Counted from the stretch's first letter, positions 18,532 to 30,102 are shown. The stretch: 64,000 bases of DNA from Polyangiaceae bacterium (GCA_019637295.1 JAHBVX010000001.1:967501-1031500); one strand, 5' to 3'. Notes: generated by a model not told the origin, from the sequence alone. Made by a program: numbers and translations.

Positions 18532-18559
18532 TTGACAGGCCGATTGCATGATTTAGTTT
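18532..18559 (+). promoter_or_regulatory. Predicted groESL promoter
   Basis: A perfect -35 TTGACA (18532-18537), a 16-base spacer and a -10-like TAGTTT (18554-18559) stand upstream of groES, leaving a leader of about 155 bases. I looked for the CIRCE inverted repeat (GCACTC-N9-GAGTGC) and did not find it, so HrcA control is not supported by sequence here. Confidence 0.6.
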
Positions 18560-18721
18560 CCCGGCCGTCCGGTCCCTGAAGGCCCGGGGCGGCGCACGCC
18601 GCTTCGCCCATCGGCACCCGGGCTCCCCTCCGCCAGGCGGGGATCAGGAGAGGTGTCGCTACGACGGCCTCGGGGCCGGCACCCGGGCGCCACCGAGCGC
18701 GAGTTTCACTGGAGGACTGCC

Positions 18722-19012
<291 letters not shown>

Positions 19013-19028
19013 ACGCCGGGTTCAGTAA

Positions 19029-20726
<1,698 letters not shown>

Positions 20727-20751
20727 GTCCCGCCGCTGTAATCCGCACGCG

Positions 20752-20781
20752 AAACGCGGCGTCCTTCGGGGCGCCGCGTTT
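20752..20781 (+). terminator. Rho-independent terminator after groEL
   Basis: A 13-bp GC-rich stem (AAACGCGGCG paired with CGCCGCGTTT, plus TCC/GGG with one G-T wobble) encloses a TTCG tetraloop, followed by CACTTTT. It should end the groESL transcript and insulate the fabH-like gene. Confidence 0.85.
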
Positions 20782-20823
20782 CACTTTTGTGCGCAGGCGC
20801 TACTGGTTCAACAAGTGGAGCGT

Positions 20824-20854
20824 TTGACAGCGCGCGGGCGCGTCGCGCTAGAGT
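20824..20854 (+). promoter_or_regulatory. Possible promoter of the fabH-like gene
   Basis: TTGACA at 20824-20829 and TAGAGT at 20849-20854 could be -35 and -10 elements. The 19-base spacer is longer than ideal. The position between the groEL terminator and the next start supports a promoter here. Confidence 0.35.
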
Positions 20855-20898
20855 CTGCTGCTGCCGAGGTGGGAGCCACGCTTGGTCAGGAGCTTGAC

Positions 20899-21930
20899 AT
20901 GCTGAACGCTTACATTTCTGGGGTCGGCGCGTACGTGCCGCCGCGCGTCGTCACCAATCAAGCGCTCGCCGATGAGTACGGCATCGACACCACGGACGAG
21001 TGGATCATCCAGCGCACCGGGATCCGCGAGCGTCGCTTCGCCGACGCGGGTGTGTACACGAGCGATGTCGCCGTACCCGCATGCGAGGCCGCCATCGAGA
21101 ACGCAGGTCTACGCAAGCAAGACATCGATCTCATCATCTTCGCGACGCTCTCCCCGGACTTTCACTTCCCGGGTTCGGGCGTGTACCTGCAGAAGAAGCT
21201 CGGGCTCACCGAGGGAGAGAACGCGCGCTTCGTGCCGTGTCTGGACATTCGCAACCAGTGCAGCGGCTTCGTGTACGGTCTCGGGACAGCGGCCAGCATG
21301 GTACGCAGCGGGCAGCACAAGCATGTGCTGCTAGTGGGCGCCGAGATCCACTCGCACGCAATCGACCTGACCACACGTGGGCGCACGGTCTCCACGCTGT
21401 TCGGCGACGGCGCTGGCGCCGTCGTCGTCAGCGCTACGGACGAGGATCGTGGCGTGCGCGGCTGGGACCTCGGAGCAGACGGACGTTTCGCCAACAATCT
21501 CTGTCTCAAGATTTGGGACATGAGCCAGAAGCCCTACTTCCGGGTGAACGAGCGGGACGAGGGCGAGATCCCGGTGGACATGCTGTGGCCCTACATGGAG
21601 GGCAAGGTGGTCTTTCGGCACGCCGTGCAGCGCATGGTCGAGACCTTGATGCAGTCGTGCATGAAGCACGATCTGACCAAGGACGACATCGACCTGTTCT
21701 TCTTTCACCAGGCCAACCTTCGGATCAACGAGTACATCGCCAACATGATCGGGCTGCCGCCGGAGAAGGTGCCCAGCAACATCGAGCGCTATGGCAACAC
21801 TACGGCCGCCACCATCCCGCTGCTGCTCGAGGAAGCGGTGCGCACGGGCAAGCTAGAGCGCGGCATGAAGATCGCCCTGGTTGCCTTCGGTTCGGGCTTC
21901 ACCTGGGGCTCGGCCATCGTGGATTGGTGA
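20899..21930 (+). CDS. FabH-like 3-oxoacyl-ACP synthase III
   Basis: The 343-residue thiolase-fold enzyme condenses an acyl-CoA starter with malonyl-ACP or a related acceptor. The catalytic triad is C121 (NQCSGFVYG), H270 (FFHQAN) and N300 (GNTTAA). The N-terminal YISGVGAYVPPRVVTN and DEWIIQRTGIRER are typical of KAS III. The active-site context CSGF differs from the CAGF of standard FabH. With no fab genes beside it, a role in special starter units or secondary lipid synthesis is possible. The start at 20899 is preceded by CAGGAG. Confidence 0.9.
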   Translation: MLNAYISGVGAYVPPRVVTNQALADEYGIDTTDEWIIQRTGIRERRFADAGVYTSDVAVPACEAAIENAGLRKQDIDLIIFATLSPDFHFPGSGVYLQKKLGLTEGENARFVPCLDIRNQCSGFVYGLGTAASMVRSGQHKHVLLVGAEIHSHAIDLTTRGRTVSTLFGDGAGAVVVSATDEDRGVRGWDLGADGRFANNLCLKIWDMSQKPYFRVNERDEGEIPVDMLWPYMEGKVVFRHAVQRMVETLMQSCMKHDLTKDDIDLFFFHQANLRINEYIANMIGLPPEKVPSNIERYGNTTAATIPLLLEEAVRTGKLERGMKIALVAFGSGFTWGSAIVDW

Positions 21931-21977
21931 GGGCGGGCCGGCTTGCCGGCGCGGCAGAAGGTCGCTATCCGATCCGG

Positions 21978-23228
21978 ATGACCGTGTCGTTGCCCATATT
22001 CGCGACCGTCGCTTCGCTCCTGCTCCTGGGCTGCGCCGGTAGCCAGGTCCAGACGCCGTCGGTTGCGTCCAGCGATGTGTGCACGAGCCGGGAGGCCTGT
22101 GTCCCGCGCTGTGAGGGGGAAGATCCGGAGAGCTGCTTCGCGCTGCTGCTGCTGGCCCAGAAGCAGCGGGCGACGGACGCTGACGCGAGCCGCGCCCTCA
22201 CGCGCCTCGGGGAGCTGTGCGATGCGCGTCACCCGGTTGGGTGTCAGCTCTTGGGCTCCGCGCAGCTGGAGGGCCTCGTGGGTCCGCCGAACCCGGCCGC
22301 GGGCGTGGAGGCCTGGAGTCGTGCGTGCGAGCTTGGCCACGACGATGGCTGCGCGCTCGCGGGCGCGGCGCTCCGGGGAGGCGCGTCGATCCCGCGTGAC
22401 TATCCCCGAGCGCGCTCGCTGCTCGAGCGCGGCTGTAAGCGGGATCACTCGCTGGCGTGCACGGAGCTCGGAAGCATGTGGCGTTATGGCGAGGGCATGG
22501 CCGAGAACGCAGCGCGAGCTGCCGAGCTCTATGACCGTGGCTGCGCGCTCGGCAACGCAGAGGCCTGCGCGCAGCTGGGCGCGATGTTGCACGGTGGCGA
22601 GGGCGTCGCCCAGGATCCGGAGCGCGCGGCCAAGCTGTTCGCCCGGGCGTGCGACGGTGGAGTCAGCGTGGCGTGTACGGGGCTCGGTGTGATCTTGGCG
22701 TCCAGCGAGACGGACCCCAAGGCGCTGGCCCTGGCACGCACGCTCCTGGAGCGGGGGTGCAAGGGCGACCAGCCTGCGGCGTGCGCGTACCTCGGCACCA
22801 TGTTGTACCAGGGCACGGGGGGCGCTCGCGACGTCGAGCGCGCCGTGCTGCTGCTCGATCGCGCGTGCGACCAGAAGCTCGCGGAGGCCTGCACGCTCCT
22901 GGGGACGATACTGGCGGATCCCGCGTCGCCGGCTGCTGCCCCAGCCAGCGCCGCCGAGAAGCTCGAGCAGGCCTGTGACCTGGGGGACTCGCTCGGCTGT
23001 ACGCATCTGGCGGTGCTCCTGCGTGAAGGGCGCGGAGTGCTCAGCGACACCGAGCGAGCGCTGAGCTTGCTGATCACGGCCTGTGATCGGAAGGTGGCTC
23101 GGGCGTGCGCGCTGGCGGCGGAGCTGCACGCGGAGCGCGGCGAGAAGGAGGCTGCCACGCGGGCGCGCGAGCGCGCGTGCGAGCTGGGCTTGCCCGACGC
23201 CTGCCCCAAGCCCGGGACCGGGAAGTAG
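21978..23228 (+). CDS. Cysteine-rich Sel1-repeat lipoprotein
   Basis: The 416-residue protein starts with a clean lipobox (LLLLGC, Cys19). From about residue 70 to the end it is built of Sel1-like repeats of about 36 residues, as in ACTELGSMWRYGEGM and ACAQLGAMLHGGEGVAQDP. Each repeat carries a cysteine pair, as in Helicobacter Hcp proteins, where a disulfide ties the two helices of each repeat. It is probably an envelope scaffold for protein-protein contacts. Confidence 0.88.
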   Translation: MTVSLPIFATVASLLLLGCAGSQVQTPSVASSDVCTSREACVPRCEGEDPESCFALLLLAQKQRATDADASRALTRLGELCDARHPVGCQLLGSAQLEGLVGPPNPAAGVEAWSRACELGHDDGCALAGAALRGGASIPRDYPRARSLLERGCKRDHSLACTELGSMWRYGEGMAENAARAAELYDRGCALGNAEACAQLGAMLHGGEGVAQDPERAAKLFARACDGGVSVACTGLGVILASSETDPKALALARTLLERGCKGDQPAACAYLGTMLYQGTGGARDVERAVLLLDRACDQKLAEACTLLGTILADPASPAAAPASAAEKLEQACDLGDSLGCTHLAVLLREGRGVLSDTERALSLLITACDRKVARACALAAELHAERGEKEAATRARERACELGLPDACPKPGTGK

Positions 23229-23284
23229 CCGCGAGGGCGCGCCGACTTGCGCGCCGAACGGAGCTGCGGCACCGTCCAAGCAGC

Positions 23285-23749
23285 ATGACTCGGCTGAGTT
23301 GGTTGGGGACGGCGTTACTGCTCACCGTCGGCTGTGGCAGCAAGGAGTCCATCGCGCTCTCCGCCATCGTGCGGAACGTAGACTTGGCCGTGGAGCAGAA
23401 GACGCTGGGCACCGCGCTGACCGGCAGCTTCGAGCTCCAGCTAGAGCTCGGCGCCGAGGCCAGCGGCAGCACGCAGGTGTCCATCGAGGCCTTCGCGCTC
23501 GTGCGCGGCGCCGACACTCTGGTATCGCCCTTGGCCGCGACCCCCGTCGGCGCCACGTTCCCAGTCAGCCTCGGCAAAGGCCAGAAGAAGACGATCGCGT
23601 TCCAGGTAGGCGACGCGAACTTGCTCGAGCCGAGCGTCAAGGACGCGCTGTGCGCCGGAGCGCTGCGACTGCGAGGCGCGGTCAGCGATACGCTGGCCAA
23701 CGAGAAGACCCCGCTCCAGAGCGCGGACGTGACGCTGTCCGGGTGCTAG
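23285..23749 (+). CDS. Small predicted lipoprotein, LEA-like fold possible
   Basis: The 154-residue protein begins MTRLSWLGTALLLTVGC (lipobox TVGC). The mature part is a predicted beta-sandwich: an N-terminal SIALSAIVRNVDLAVE strand region, then FELQLELG, SIEAFALVR and TIAFQVGDANL. It resembles small domains of the water-stress/LEA-14 type, but that is only an impression from the strand pattern. Two cysteines lie near the C-terminus, one of them the last residue. Confidence 0.7.
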   Translation: MTRLSWLGTALLLTVGCGSKESIALSAIVRNVDLAVEQKTLGTALTGSFELQLELGAEASGSTQVSIEAFALVRGADTLVSPLAATPVGATFPVSLGKGQKKTIAFQVGDANLLEPSVKDALCAGALRLRGAVSDTLANEKTPLQSADVTLSGC

Positions 23750-23808
23750 CTCGGCGTGGCTCGACGCGTCGCAGCGGCGCGTGGTACCGTGACCGCATCG
23801 GGGTAGTC

Positions 23809-24519
23809 ATGGTCGATGCAGACGAACAGCTCAACGTTCTCGTCATCGACGACGACGAGGCGATGCGCGCGTTGCTCACGGAGGTCGTGACCCGCCGCGG
23901 TCACCAGGTCGTCGTGGTCGAGTCTGCCGAGGAGGGGCTGGAAACGCTGCCGTACTGGACCTTTCAGCTCGCGTTCCTGGATCAGCAGCTGCCGGGCATG
24001 GAGGGGCTGGTGCTGGGCGAGTATCTTCGCCGCAACAACCCGGACATGACCATCGCGCTCATCACGGGAGAGACGGACGCCAGGCTGCCCAAAGAGAGCC
24101 GAGCGCTCGGCATTTGCTTCCTGCAGAAGCCCTTCGACATTCGGGCCATCGATGGACTCATCGACGAGACCCTGGGCGGTGCGCGCTCGCGCAGGGAGCT
24201 GAGACTACGCTGCGACGAGCCGGACTACGTACCCCGCTTCGCGCCGTTCTTCGGGGAGCTGACCCCGGCCTTCGGAATGTCGAAGGTGCCGGAGCGAGTC
24301 AGCCACAAGCTGCTCGAGACCGTCAAGCACTGTCTGTTCGACCTGCGCTCGGTGGGTCGCTACTCGGAGCGCATGCGTGTGCGCGCGCTCGCGGGTCTGC
24401 TCACGGCCCGTGTCCTCGGACTGGAGCTGCCCCGCCTGCCGTCGGGTCGCACACTCTACGAGGAGTACGACGCGTGCATGCAACAACACGGACGTCGCCG
24501 CGAGTTCTCCGAGGACTGA
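23809..24519 (+). CDS. Response regulator with CheY-like receiver and a helical C-terminal extension
   Basis: The receiver domain (1-125) has the acidic pair D14/D15, the phospho-acceptor D58 (LAFLDQQLPGM), T86 (LITGET) and K107 (LQKPFD), so it should be phosphorylated normally. The remaining 110 residues form no known DNA-binding or enzymatic domain; they are Arg-rich and helical (RYSERMRVRALAGLLTARVL). No histidine kinase is adjacent. The start is the ATG at 23809. It converges on the M20 gene with only 18 bp between stops. Confidence 0.88.
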   Translation: MVDADEQLNVLVIDDDEAMRALLTEVVTRRGHQVVVVESAEEGLETLPYWTFQLAFLDQQLPGMEGLVLGEYLRRNNPDMTIALITGETDARLPKESRALGICFLQKPFDIRAIDGLIDETLGGARSRRELRLRCDEPDYVPRFAPFFGELTPAFGMSKVPERVSHKLLETVKHCLFDLRSVGRYSERMRVRALAGLLTARVLGLELPRLPSGRTLYEEYDACMQQHGRRREFSED

Positions 24520-24537
24520 CGCAGACAGGACCGTGCT

Positions 24538-25713
24538 TCACCGAGCGGAGCGAGCGTGCTCGCGCTTGACCTGCGCCAAGAGCTCCGGCTCGGTCAAGAG
24601 CTGCAACGTGGTGCGAGCCATGGCCTTGGCGGCCAGCAGCATCGTCTGATGGCCACGAGGACTGTTGGCACACTCGGCGAAGCGATGTTGATGGCAGGTG
24701 GACTCCCCTTCGTCGCAAATGGCCAGATAGGGGTGGATGGACGGGATCGCCTGGCTGATGTCCCCCATGTCGGTCGAACCCGCGCCGACGCTGGTGTCTT
24801 GGGCTCTGGCCGGACGCCCGAGCGCCTCGAGCGCGCTGCCAAAGGCACTGCACAGCGCCTGGTTGTTGAGCATGGCTCGATAGCCCGGCCGGACAGTGAT
24901 GTGGACCTCGACGCCCGAGGCCATCGCCGCGCCGCGCGCGCATCGCTCGACGATCTCGCGCACGCGGGACAGTTCTTCCGAGCTGAGCGCACGGACGGAG
25001 AACTCGCAGGCGGCGTGCTCGGGGATGATGTTGACGGCTTGCCCGCCGTTGGTCACGAAGCCGTGGACGCGCACGCCGTCGCGAAAGTGCACCCGCTGCG
25101 AGTCGACGAGCGAGAAGGTCTGAAGGCAGGCCGTCAGGGCGCTGCATCCCTCGAACGGAGCGACGGCGGCGTGCGAGGGGGTACCCTGAAACTCCATCGT
25201 GACCCACAGGCTGGCGAGCGCAGTGTGACCGAGCAGGTCACGATCGAACGGGTGGTACATCATGGCTGCGTCGACGCCATCGAACACGTTCGCCTCCAGC
25301 AGTCGGATCTTGCCGCCTCCCCCCTCCTCCGCGGGGGTTCCGATGATCTCGACGGCGCCCGACAGCTCGCTCGCGTGTCGTGCCAGGGCGAGGAACGCGC
25401 CTACGGCGCCGGCAGCGATCAGGTTGTGTCCGCAGGCGTGGCCGATCTCCGGCAGGGCGTCGTACTCGGCGAGGATGGCGACTCGGGGACCGGCGTCGTT
25501 GCCCACCCGTGCCCGGAAGGCGGTGCTCAGTCCGCCGGTGTTTCGCTCCACCCGAACGCCCCCCATCGACTCCAGGAGCTCGCTGATCCACGCCGCCGCG
25601 CGGTGCTCTTCGTAGCGGAGCTCCGGATTCTCGTGGATCCTCGTGGCCAGGGCGACGATGGGGCCGGCGACGGAATCGACCTCGGCGTCGAGTGAGGCGG
25701 GGGTGAGGCTCAT
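24538..25713 (-). CDS. M20 family metallo-amidohydrolase
   Basis: The 391-residue cytosolic enzyme is an M20D-type amidohydrolase (AbgB/HipO/PM20D2-like) that removes acyl or amino-acyl groups from N-substituted amino acids or small peptides. The metal-binding region is GHACGHN, in which the cysteine replaces a carboxylate ligand as in other M20D enzymes. TPAEEGGGGK holds the catalytic and bridging glutamates, and GFVTNGGQAVNIIPEHA is the dimerisation-domain signature. The ATG at 25713 is chosen because the family N-terminus (IVALATRIHENPELRYEEH) begins shortly after. The substrate is unknown. Confidence 0.9.
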   Translation of the reverse strand: MSLTPASLDAEVDSVAGPIVALATRIHENPELRYEEHRAAAWISELLESMGGVRVERNTGGLSTAFRARVGNDAGPRVAILAEYDALPEIGHACGHNLIAAGAVGAFLALARHASELSGAVEIIGTPAEEGGGGKIRLLEANVFDGVDAAMMYHPFDRDLLGHTALASLWVTMEFQGTPSHAAVAPFEGCSALTACLQTFSLVDSQRVHFRDGVRVHGFVTNGGQAVNIIPEHAACEFSVRALSSEELSRVREIVERCARGAAMASGVEVHITVRPGYRAMLNNQALCSAFGSALEALGRPARAQDTSVGAGSTDMGDISQAIPSIHPYLAICDEGESTCHQHRFAECANSPRGHQTMLLAAKAMARTTLQLLTEPELLAQVKREHARSAR

Positions 25714-25786
25714 CGTCCGGGAGGATAGCTCGATCCCGAGTCGAGGCAGCCGTTCTTCTGCACCCGAGTGCACCACAGGCGCTACG

Positions 25787-26908
25787 ATGCCGGCGCCGAT
25801 CATGTCCTGGCTGTCTCGCGTTGGTTGCCGGTGGAGACTCGGGTTCTGCGCCCTGCTGCTCGCTGGCTGCGAGCGCGCGCCGGAGCGCACGACGCCGACG
25901 GCGTCGACGGAGGCGCCCGCAGCGCCAGCGCCGTTCTCCGCCGAGAAGGTCGACTTTCAGGGGTCCGCGATGGGCACGGCGGTGCACTTCATCGCCTACT
26001 CGACGCCCCAGTCGTCGCCGCCGGTCGTGCGCGCGGCCATGAGTCGCGCGCTCGACGAGATCCGACGTCTCGAGGCGTTGATGACGACCTGGAAGGACGA
26101 CAGCGAACTCAGCGAGGTGAACCGCCGCGCCGGGGAGGCCGTCACCGTCAGCACCGAGACCCTCGATGTGATCGACAAGAGCTTGTGGGCGGCCAAGCTC
26201 TCGGAGGGGACCTTCGACATCAGCTTCGAGCCGCTGTCGGAGGTCTGGAAGTTCGGGGACGCGAGCGACCCCACGCCCAGCGTACCTTCCCGAGCCGAGG
26301 TCGAGCGTCTCAGGAAGCGCGTGGACTACCGCCGTATCGAGGTCGATCGGTCGGCGCGGACCCTCCGGATCGGTCCCGGCCAGCGCATCGGTCTGGGCGG
26401 CATCGCCAAGGGGTACGCCGTGGACGCGGCGGCCAAGGTCCTGCGTGACGCCCGGGTGACCTCGTTCCTGGTCCAGGCAGGCGGCGATCTGTACGGCGCG
26501 GGCCGGAAGCCGGACGGCTCCCCCTGGGTGAGCGGCGTTCGCGACCCCCGGGGCGGTCCGGAAGCCTTCTTCGCGACCATCGAGCTCGAGGACCGAGCCT
26601 TCTCCACCGCGGGCGACTACGCTCGCGCCTTTCTGAAGGATGGCCAGCGCTACCACCACATCCTCGATCCTCGCACCGGCTTTCCGGCACGAGCGTGTCG
26701 AAGCGTGACGATCTGGGCCAAGGACGCGCTCACCGCAGACGCCATCGACGATGGGGTCTTCATCCTCGGCCCGGAGAAGGGGCTCGCGCTGGTGGAGAGC
26801 CTGGACGGGGTGGGCGCCGTGATCGTCGACGCGAGCAATCGGGTCCATGTGAGCAAACGGTTGGCCGGACGCGTTCAGATCTTGCGACAGCCGACGGACG
26901 GCCCGTAG
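25787..26908 (+). CDS. apbE: FAD:protein FMN transferase ApbE (lipoprotein)
   Basis: ApbE attaches FMN covalently to Thr or Ser of periplasmic flavoproteins such as Nqr/Rnf subunits. The 373-residue protein has a lipoprotein signal (LGFCALLLAGC), the MGTAVHF start of the fold, GLGGIAKGYAVD, QAGGDLYGAG (metal and FAD site) and HHILDPRTGFPA. No Rnf, Nqr or other target flavoprotein lies beside it. The ATG at 25802 is an equally good start. It is divergent from the M20 gene. Confidence 0.93.
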   Translation: MPAPIMSWLSRVGCRWRLGFCALLLAGCERAPERTTPTASTEAPAAPAPFSAEKVDFQGSAMGTAVHFIAYSTPQSSPPVVRAAMSRALDEIRRLEALMTTWKDDSELSEVNRRAGEAVTVSTETLDVIDKSLWAAKLSEGTFDISFEPLSEVWKFGDASDPTPSVPSRAEVERLRKRVDYRRIEVDRSARTLRIGPGQRIGLGGIAKGYAVDAAAKVLRDARVTSFLVQAGGDLYGAGRKPDGSPWVSGVRDPRGGPEAFFATIELEDRAFSTAGDYARAFLKDGQRYHHILDPRTGFPARACRSVTIWAKDALTADAIDDGVFILGPEKGLALVESLDGVGAVIVDASNRVHVSKRLAGRVQILRQPTDGP

Positions 26909-26997
26909 CTTTGCTTTACGCGACGAGCCGGGGAGGGTAAGGGCGAGCCGTCGTGGTGGTTCGCGAGAGCAGAGCGAGGCTCGAGGCAGACGAAGCG

Positions 26998-27837
26998 ATG
27001 GAGCCCCGCAGCGCCGCCCGTCCCTTCCTCAAATGGGCCGGCGGCAAGACCCAGCTCTTGCCCAAGATCCTGGCGCGGCTACCGGCGCAGATCGACACGT
27101 TCTACGAGCCCTTCGTCGGCGGCGGCGCGGTGTTCTTCGCCCTCGCCCGTCAGGGCCGGTTCCGCAAGGCGACGCTGTCGGATCGTAACCCCGAGCTCGT
27201 GCATGTGTACCAAGTCGTGAAGTCGAACGTCGATGACTTGGTCGCCGAACTCCGACGCCTCGAGCGCGGGCACTGCCGGGAGCAGTACTACGAGGTGCGT
27301 GAGCAACGCCCGCGTAATCCCGTCCGGCGCGCCGCCCGACTGCTGTATTTGAACAAGACCGGCTACAACGGGCTCTACCGGGTGAACCGCGCCGGCCAGT
27401 TCAACGTGCCCTTTGGCAGCTACGAGCGGCCGCGCATCGTCAACGAGGAAGTGCTCCATGCCGCCTCTCGGGCGCTGTCGTCCGTGCAGCTCTCGGTACA
27501 GGACTTCGCGCAGGCGTGTCGTCGTGCGCGGCCGGGCGACGCGGTGTACTTCGACCCGCCCTACTTGCCCGTGTCAGCGACGTCGAACTTCACTGCCTAC
27601 GATCGCCACCCGTTCGGATTGGACGAGCACGCTCGCCTGGCCGACGTGTTCGCGGCGCTAGCGGACCGCGGCGTGTGCGCGGTGCTGTCCAACTCGGACA
27701 CCCGCGAGACGCGGGCGCTGTTCGCGCCGTTTCGCTCGAGCCGAGTGAAGGTCGCGCGCGCGATCAACAGCAAGGGGGCCGGTCGCGGAGCGGTCTCCGA
27801 GTTGCTCGTGCAGAGTCTGCCGCGACGCCAGCGCTGA
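26998..27837 (+). CDS. D12-class (Dam-like) DNA adenine-N6 methyltransferase
   Basis: The 279-residue enzyme has the alpha-type order of motifs: FLKWAGGKTQLLP at the N-terminus, FYEPFVGGGAVFF (motif I, AdoMet), LNKTGYNGLYRVN in the target-recognition part and the catalytic DPPY (motif IV). Enzymes of this layout usually methylate GATC. No restriction endonuclease is adjacent, so it looks like an orphan regulatory or repair methylase. I took the ATG at 26998; GTG codons at 26953 would add 15 residues. The TGA is followed directly, with no gap, by the stop of the kinase on the other strand. Confidence 0.92.
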   Translation: MEPRSAARPFLKWAGGKTQLLPKILARLPAQIDTFYEPFVGGGAVFFALARQGRFRKATLSDRNPELVHVYQVVKSNVDDLVAELRRLERGHCREQYYEVREQRPRNPVRRAARLLYLNKTGYNGLYRVNRAGQFNVPFGSYERPRIVNEEVLHAASRALSSVQLSVQDFAQACRRARPGDAVYFDPPYLPVSATSNFTAYDRHPFGLDEHARLADVFAALADRGVCAVLSNSDTRETRALFAPFRSSRVKVARAINSKGAGRGAVSELLVQSLPRRQR

Positions 27838-29574
27838 TCACGCCGCCTGCTCGGCGTCCGCCTCCAGCTCCCGAAAGAGCGCGGCCAACTCAGGGCGATT
27901 CCGGAGCGGCTCACACAGGCGCGTGGCCAGCTCGAGCAGATCCGTCTCCAAGCCGTCCGCTCGGTCGCCCAGCTCTCCGATGCTCTGCTGGGTCTCGGAG
28001 GTCTCGCGTTCCGTCTCCTCTTCGTGCCGCGACAGCGCGTTACGCAGGGCGAGGATCTGGAACTCCAGGTCCTCCACCTCGGCGCGTTTGGTCACCACGA
28101 CGCGCTCTGCCTCGGCGGTCGTCGCATACGCTGCGACCCAATCGTCGACGCGATCGGCGATGGCGCGGTAAGCCGCGGAGAGTTCGGCGTAGGGCATCTG
28201 GAAGCCCGAGCGACCCTCCCACAGCATCACGTCCGAGTGAGCGGCGAGCACCCTCTGGCGATACTCGTCGAGGGGCTTGCCCAGCTCCTCCTTCCGCGCC
28301 TGCGCCAGTTTGGCCTCGTCCCTCGCCTTGCTGGCGTCTACGCCCAGCGCGTGAACGGCGTGTCCAAAGCGCTGCCGTCCCTCCCGCCCACGCACCTCCA
28401 GGGTCTCGAGGTGGCGCTGTTGAGCCATGCTCTTGCTGCGAACTTCGGCCACCTCGCGCACGAGCGCTTTGACCTGGTCGAGCAGCTTGGCCGGCTCGGC
28501 CGGACGGCCATTGGGGTAGGCCGTCTCGAGCATCTGCTCGAACACCGCCGTGCGTCGCACCCAGCGATCGATGGCCACCGGCGGCAGAGTCTGGGCCGGG
28601 CCTCGCGAGCTCTGCTCCTCGTCCTTGGGCTCCTCGGGCACGCGGAGTCCCAGTCGAGCCGCGATACCGGTCAGATCGGCGACGACTCGGTGGGCGTCCA
28701 CCGGTCGCTCTTCTGGGGTCTTGGCCATCAGCTGGCGCGCCAGGGCGTCGACCTCCTCCGGCAGGGTCGGATCCAGCTCGCGCATGGATGGCGCGGGCTG
28801 CTTCAGATGCTTCACGAAGAAGCTCGCCACGTCTTTGGCGTCGAACGGCAAGCGCCCGGTCAGCATCTCGTACAACATGACACCGACCGCGTAGAGATCG
28901 GCGGAGGGGCCCGCGTCGATGGAGGTGATCCGCTCCGGCGCCATGTACTGGGGAGTGCCGAATACTTCCCCCGAGCCGGTGAGCCGAGAGTCCTGCATGG
29001 ATCGGGCGATGCCGAAGTCGAGCAGCACGGCTCGGTCCTCACCGTCGTCTCCGACCGCGATGTACACGTTCTCGGGCTTGAGATCGCGGTGTATGACCTC
29101 GAGGTCATGCGCGCGCGCCAGCGCACGGCAGACGTGAATCAGGATCGGTAGCGTCCGCTCGAGCGGCACTGGGCCGCGCTCGAGCAGAGCCGCGAGCGGC
29201 TCTCCCTCGAGCAGCTCCATGACGAGGTACAGACAACCGTCGGTGGTCTCGCCCTGGTCGAAGATCTCGATGATGTTGGGGTGCGCGAGCTTCTGTGCGG
29301 CCTTCGCTTCACGTCGGAAGCGCTCGCGGATCACCTCGTTCCCCGCGAAGGTCTGGCTCATGACCTTGACCGCGCAGGGGCGGTCGACCAGGCGGTGCCG
29401 CGCGCGATAGACCGTCGCCATGCCCCCTTCGCCGATGACGCCCTCGAGCACATACCGTCCCGCGAGCGTGGTGCCGATGCGTGGGTCGCGGATCTCTTCC
29501 AGCGCCGAGCCATCGACGAAGCACGCCGTCTTGTCGCTCGGGTACTTCAGGTTGCACTGGGGGCACGCTTTCAT
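27838..29574 (-). CDS. Ser/Thr protein kinase with N-terminal zinc ribbon and coiled-coil tail
   Basis: The 578-residue cytosolic Pkn-type kinase begins with a short zinc-ribbon-like segment (CPQC at 4-7, Cys18). The kinase domain (about 41-310) is complete: [14 protein letters not shown]70 in [14 protein letters not shown] (D164), DFG (186-188) and a PQYMAPE site. The C-terminal 230 residues are charged and heptad-like ([35 protein letters not shown]) and should form coiled coils for partner binding. There is no TM segment, unlike most bacterial PknB relatives. The start at 29574 is fixed by the zinc ribbon, which other kinases of this group share. Confidence 0.94.
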   Translation of the reverse strand: MKACPQCNLKYPSDKTACFVDGSALEEIRDPRIGTTLAGRYVLEGVIGEGGMATVYRARHRLVDRPCAVKVMSQTFAGNEVIRERFRREAKAAQKLAHPNIIEIFDQGETTDGCLYLVMELLEGEPLAALLERGPVPLERTLPILIHVCRALARAHDLEVIHRDLKPENVYIAVGDDGEDRAVLLDFGIARSMQDSRLTGSGEVFGTPQYMAPERITSIDAGPSADLYAVGVMLYEMLTGRLPFDAKDVASFFVKHLKQPAPSMRELDPTLPEEVDALARQLMAKTPEERPVDAHRVVADLTGIAARLGLRVPEEPKDEEQSSRGPAQTLPPVAIDRWVRRTAVFEQMLETAYPNGRPAEPAKLLDQVKALVREVAEVRSKSMAQQRHLETLEVRGREGRQRFGHAVHALGVDASKARDEAKLAQARKEELGKPLDEYRQRVLAAHSDVMLWEGRSGFQMPYAELSAAYRAIADRVDDWVAAYATTAEAERVVVTKRAEVEDLEFQILALRNALSRHEEETERETSETQQSIGELGDRADGLETDLLELATRLCEPLRNRPELAALFRELEADAEQAA

Positions 29575-29667
29575 GGCAGGGCCGAGGGACACCGATCCTC
29601 GGCCAGCTGCCCGCGGCATGCCAGAACAAAGGCCAGTCGCCGGGTTTTCAGCGCCAGGGGACCAATC

Positions 29668-30102
29668 TCAGGCCGCCTCGGGTGGTTCGGGGGCTCGGCT
29701 CGGGCGCCGCGCTCGGCGCGCGTCGCTCGCTTCTTGCGCGGCCAACAGGCCCAGCAGCTCCAGGATCTCGCTCTGGATCTCCAGACGCCGGGCCGCGCCG
29801 ACGGGTGCTCCGTCGAACTCGACCAGCCACAGTCGCTCGACTCGCCCGCTCGGATCCAGCCGGGCCTCGACTCGGACCAGCTGAATGCGTAGTTGGAAGA
29901 GCAGCTTGGTGAGATGCGGTAACAGCGGTCCGAGTCGCCTAGGCGACTCGACCTCCAGCTGAGAGAGTAGCGTGCCCGCCGCGGGCAGGAACCGAACTCG
30001 ACGCGACATCAGCGTGAGATACCTGCCCGAGATGGCCACCACGTGACCAGCAAGCAACTCTTGCCGCGGCAGTAGCGCCTGCAGACCGCAGCCGGTGCTC
30101 AC
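29668..30102 (-). CDS. PilZ-like small protein, translationally coupled to the membrane protein
   Basis: The GTG at 30102 overlaps the stop of the upstream gene as GTGA, which gives a 144-residue product. The pattern of short strands (GHVVAISGRYLTLM, LFQLRIQLVRVEARL, LWLVEFDGAPV, then a helix) is like a PilZ domain. The RxxxR and D/NxSxxG c-di-GMP motifs are not clear, so this is tentative. The end is Arg/Pro-rich. Its partner upstream is a polytopic membrane protein of unknown function. The 93 bp to the kinase start hold nothing recognisable. Confidence 0.6.
   Translation of the reverse strand: MSTGCGLQALLPRQELLAGHVVAISGRYLTLMSRRVRFLPAAGTLLSQLEVESPRRLGPLLPHLTKLLFQLRIQLVRVEARLDPSGRVERLWLVEFDGAPVGAARRLEIQSEILELLGLLAAQEASDARRARRPSRAPEPPEAA

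Noticed and set aside
18452-18721. CIRCE operator upstream of groES
   Set aside because: No GCACTC-N9-GAGTGC inverted repeat is present; only a sigma70-like promoter can be supported.
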